The notes under the pieces: model-generated | The model's input: only the letters and a program-made list of their open reading frames with translations | What the model was told of the DNA's origin: nothing | The model's database searches: none | In this document: one piece after another, positions 4,679-5,981 of the stretch | Position numbering within the stretch: position 1 is the first letter of the stretch | How the letters are laid out: the number at the start of each line of letters is the position of its first letter | Translations under genes and position numbers: made by a program | Source of the DNA: Coriobacteriia bacterium | Lineage (GTDB): Bacteria; Actinomycetota; Coriobacteriia; Coriobacteriales; UBA8131 | Length of the DNA stretch: 5,981 nucleotides | Assembly: GCA_009781535.1 (NCBI GenBank) | Contig: WQXX01000072.1 | Span: 1 to 5,981, forward strand | Reading direction: 5' to 3'

Positions 4679-5854
4679 ATGAGAACGATCGACACCGCTG
4701 ATGTAGCAGGCAAGCGCGTTTTTGTGCGTGTTGACTTCAACGTTCCTTTGGCAAGCGGCACCGTTACCGACGACACACGCATCCGCGCGGCGCTGCCGAC
4801 CATCACCTGGCTTTTAGAGCACGGCGCCCGCGTGATTCTTGCCAGCCATCTCGGGCGTCCAACGGGCACAGGTTTTGAGGAGAAATTCTCACTTGCGCCA
4901 GCCGCGCGCGTCTTGGGACGCATCCTGGGTTGTGAGGTGCAGCTCGTTGGTGAGGTGACGGGCGAGGCGGCAAACGCGGCGTCTTTAGCCTTGGCAGTCG
5001 GTGCGGTTATGATGATAGAAAACTTGCGTTTTGACGCGCGCGAAAAGAAGAACGACGCCGCGTTTGCCGCCGAGTTAGCTGAGTTAGCCGACATCTACGT
5101 CAACGACGCCTTTGGGGCGGCGCATCGTGCCCATGCCTCGGTCAGCGCCCTGGCAAATCTGTTACCTGCGTATGCGGGCTTTTTGCTTGCGCGCGAAGTC
5201 GAGATGCTCACCAGCATGCTTAAAGACCCTCGCCGTCCTTTTATCGCCATCCTTGGCGGTTCAAAGGTCTCCGACAAGATCAAAGTCATCGACGCTCTGC
5301 TCGACAACGTGGACGCCCTGCTCATCGGCGGCGGCATGTGCTTTACCTTCTTTGCAGCGAAGAAATACACAACAGGACGTTCGCTTTGCGAGAACGAATG
5401 GATAACGCGGGCTGCAGAGATGCTTGCTAAGGCGGAGAAAAACGGCGTCAAGCTGCTGCTGCCACTTGATGTGGTGATTGCAGAGGCAATCGACGAGGAC
5501 GCGGTAACCCATGTGTGTCTGGCAGATGAGATACCAGATGACATGATGGGGCTTGACGTTGGCCCGGCGACTGCCGAGCTGTATGCGCGCGAGATAGCGC
5601 GCGCGCAAACCGTGTTCTGGAACGGGCCGATGGGCGTGTTTGAGGTGGCGCCCTTTGCCCATGGGACGCGTCAGGTTGCGCGCGCGGTAGCCGCCAATGA
5701 AGCTGCCACCACCGTCATCGGCGGTGGCGACAGTGTTGCTGCAATAAAGAAATTCGGTTACGAGGACAAGGTGACCTTCATTTCAACAGGCGGCGGCGCT
5801 TCCATGCAGCTGCTCGAAGGCACCCCCCTGCCCGGTATAGAATCATTAAGCTGA
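4679..5854 (+). CDS. pgk: Phosphoglycerate kinase, 391 aa
   Basis: Pgk transfers the acyl phosphate of 1,3-bisphosphoglycerate to ADP, giving 3-phosphoglycerate and ATP in cytoplasmic glycolysis (EC 2.7.2.3), and runs in reverse in gluconeogenesis. N-domain substrate-binding motifs are RVDFNVPL (residues 17-24), SHLGRP (56-61) and ENLRF followed by YVNDAFGAAHRAHAS. The hinge and C-domain show LGGSKVSDKI, IGGGM, FWNGPMGVFE, the nucleotide-binding IGGGDS (347-352) and FISTGGGAS (367-375). Length matches the usual 390-400. AGAAAGGGA precedes the ATG by seven bases. In many actinobacteria gap sits directly before pgk; here whiA does, so gap must lie elsewhere if present. tpiA follows after 25 bp, implying one transcript. 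No convincing promoter was found in the 56 bp after the inverted repeat, so read-through from whiA or a promoter within the repeat is possible. Confidence 0.98.
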   Translation: MRTIDTADVAGKRVFVRVDFNVPLASGTVTDDTRIRAALPTITWLLEHGARVILASHLGRPTGTGFEEKFSLAPAARVLGRILGCEVQLVGEVTGEAANAASLALAVGAVMMIENLRFDAREKKNDAAFAAELAELADIYVNDAFGAAHRAHASVSALANLLPAYAGFLLAREVEMLTSMLKDPRRPFIAILGGSKVSDKIKVIDALLDNVDALLIGGGMCFTFFAAKKYTTGRSLCENEWITRAAEMLAKAEKNGVKLLLPLDVVIAEAIDEDAVTHVCLADEIPDDMMGLDVGPATAELYAREIARAQTVFWNGPMGVFEVAPFAHGTRQVARAVAANEAATTVIGGGDSVAAIKKFGYEDKVTFISTGGGASMQLLEGTPLPGIESLS

Positions 5855-5879
5855 TTAAACGACAAGGAGTGTGGTAGCA

Positions 5880-5981
5880 ATGGCACGGCGTCCAATGATC
5901 GCAGGAAACTGGAAGATGAACAAAACAGCGGCTGAGGCAACGGAACTCACCCAGAAGCTGTCGTTTGAGTACATGAAAGAA
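5880..5981 (+). CDS. tpiA: Triose-phosphate isomerase, N-terminal 34 residues (3'-truncated by window edge)
   Basis: The frame opens MARRPMIAGNWKMNKT. It contains the family's N-terminal signature AGNWKMN, whose Asn and Lys contribute to the active site. TpiA interconverts dihydroxyacetone phosphate and glyceraldehyde 3-phosphate in the cytoplasm. AAGGAG (5864-5869) precedes the ATG by ten bases, and the gene begins 25 bp after pgk on the same strand, the usual pgk-tpiA arrangement. The rest lies beyond the window. Confidence 0.96.
   Translation, partial: MARRPMIAGNWKMNKTAAEATELTQKLSFEYMKE

Overview
The window is a stretch of bacterial chromosome with one conserved, co-directional gene series on the + strand: uvrC (last codons only), rapZ, yvcK, whiA, pgk and tpiA (first codons only). 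The order uvrC-rapZ-yvcK-whiA followed by triose-phase glycolysis genes is typical of Actinomycetota. The moderate G+C of the core genes (judged by eye), the use of ATG/GTG starts with clear Shine-Dalgarno sequences, and whiA running directly into pgk-tpiA without gap suggest a gut-type actinobacterium of the class Coriobacteriia. That placement is an inference, not a demonstrated identity.

Layout. Bases 1-56 are the C-terminal tail of UvrC. Bases 48-171 hold short direct repeats and a hairpin between convergent genes. Bases 160-978 (- strand) encode a secreted or membrane-anchored C39-like cysteine peptidase, which splits uvrC from rapZ. Bases 979-1319 are a divergent intergenic region with a promoter for each neighbour and a degenerate minisatellite between them. 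rapZ (1320-2252) is followed by 295 bp containing an 84-bp tandem repeat with palindromic cores and a promoter-like sequence. Then come yvcK (2548-3609) and whiA (3588-4517), which overlap by 22 bp. Between whiA and pgk sits a near-perfect 34-bp-arm inverted repeat (4551-4622). pgk (4679-5854) and the start of tpiA (5880 onward) close the window.

How the genes relate. RapZ (P-loop nucleotide and RNA-binding family), YvcK (UDP-sugar-binding regulator of central carbon flow and cell-wall synthesis) and WhiA (DNA-binding regulator) are a conserved regulatory trio. Pgk and TpiA are consecutive-stage glycolytic enzymes. Carbon flux, envelope synthesis and division control are therefore encoded together. 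The C39-like peptidase is the accessory gene: it lies on the opposite strand, looks lower in G+C, and is bordered on both sides by repeats.

No CRISPR array, tRNA, rRNA or complete transposase gene is visible. The novelty lies in the non-coding DNA: nearly every intergenic gap carries a different repeat or hairpin family. The other unusual item is the aromatic-rich exported peptidase inserted in a normally tight gene cluster. I see no convincing new multi-gene system.
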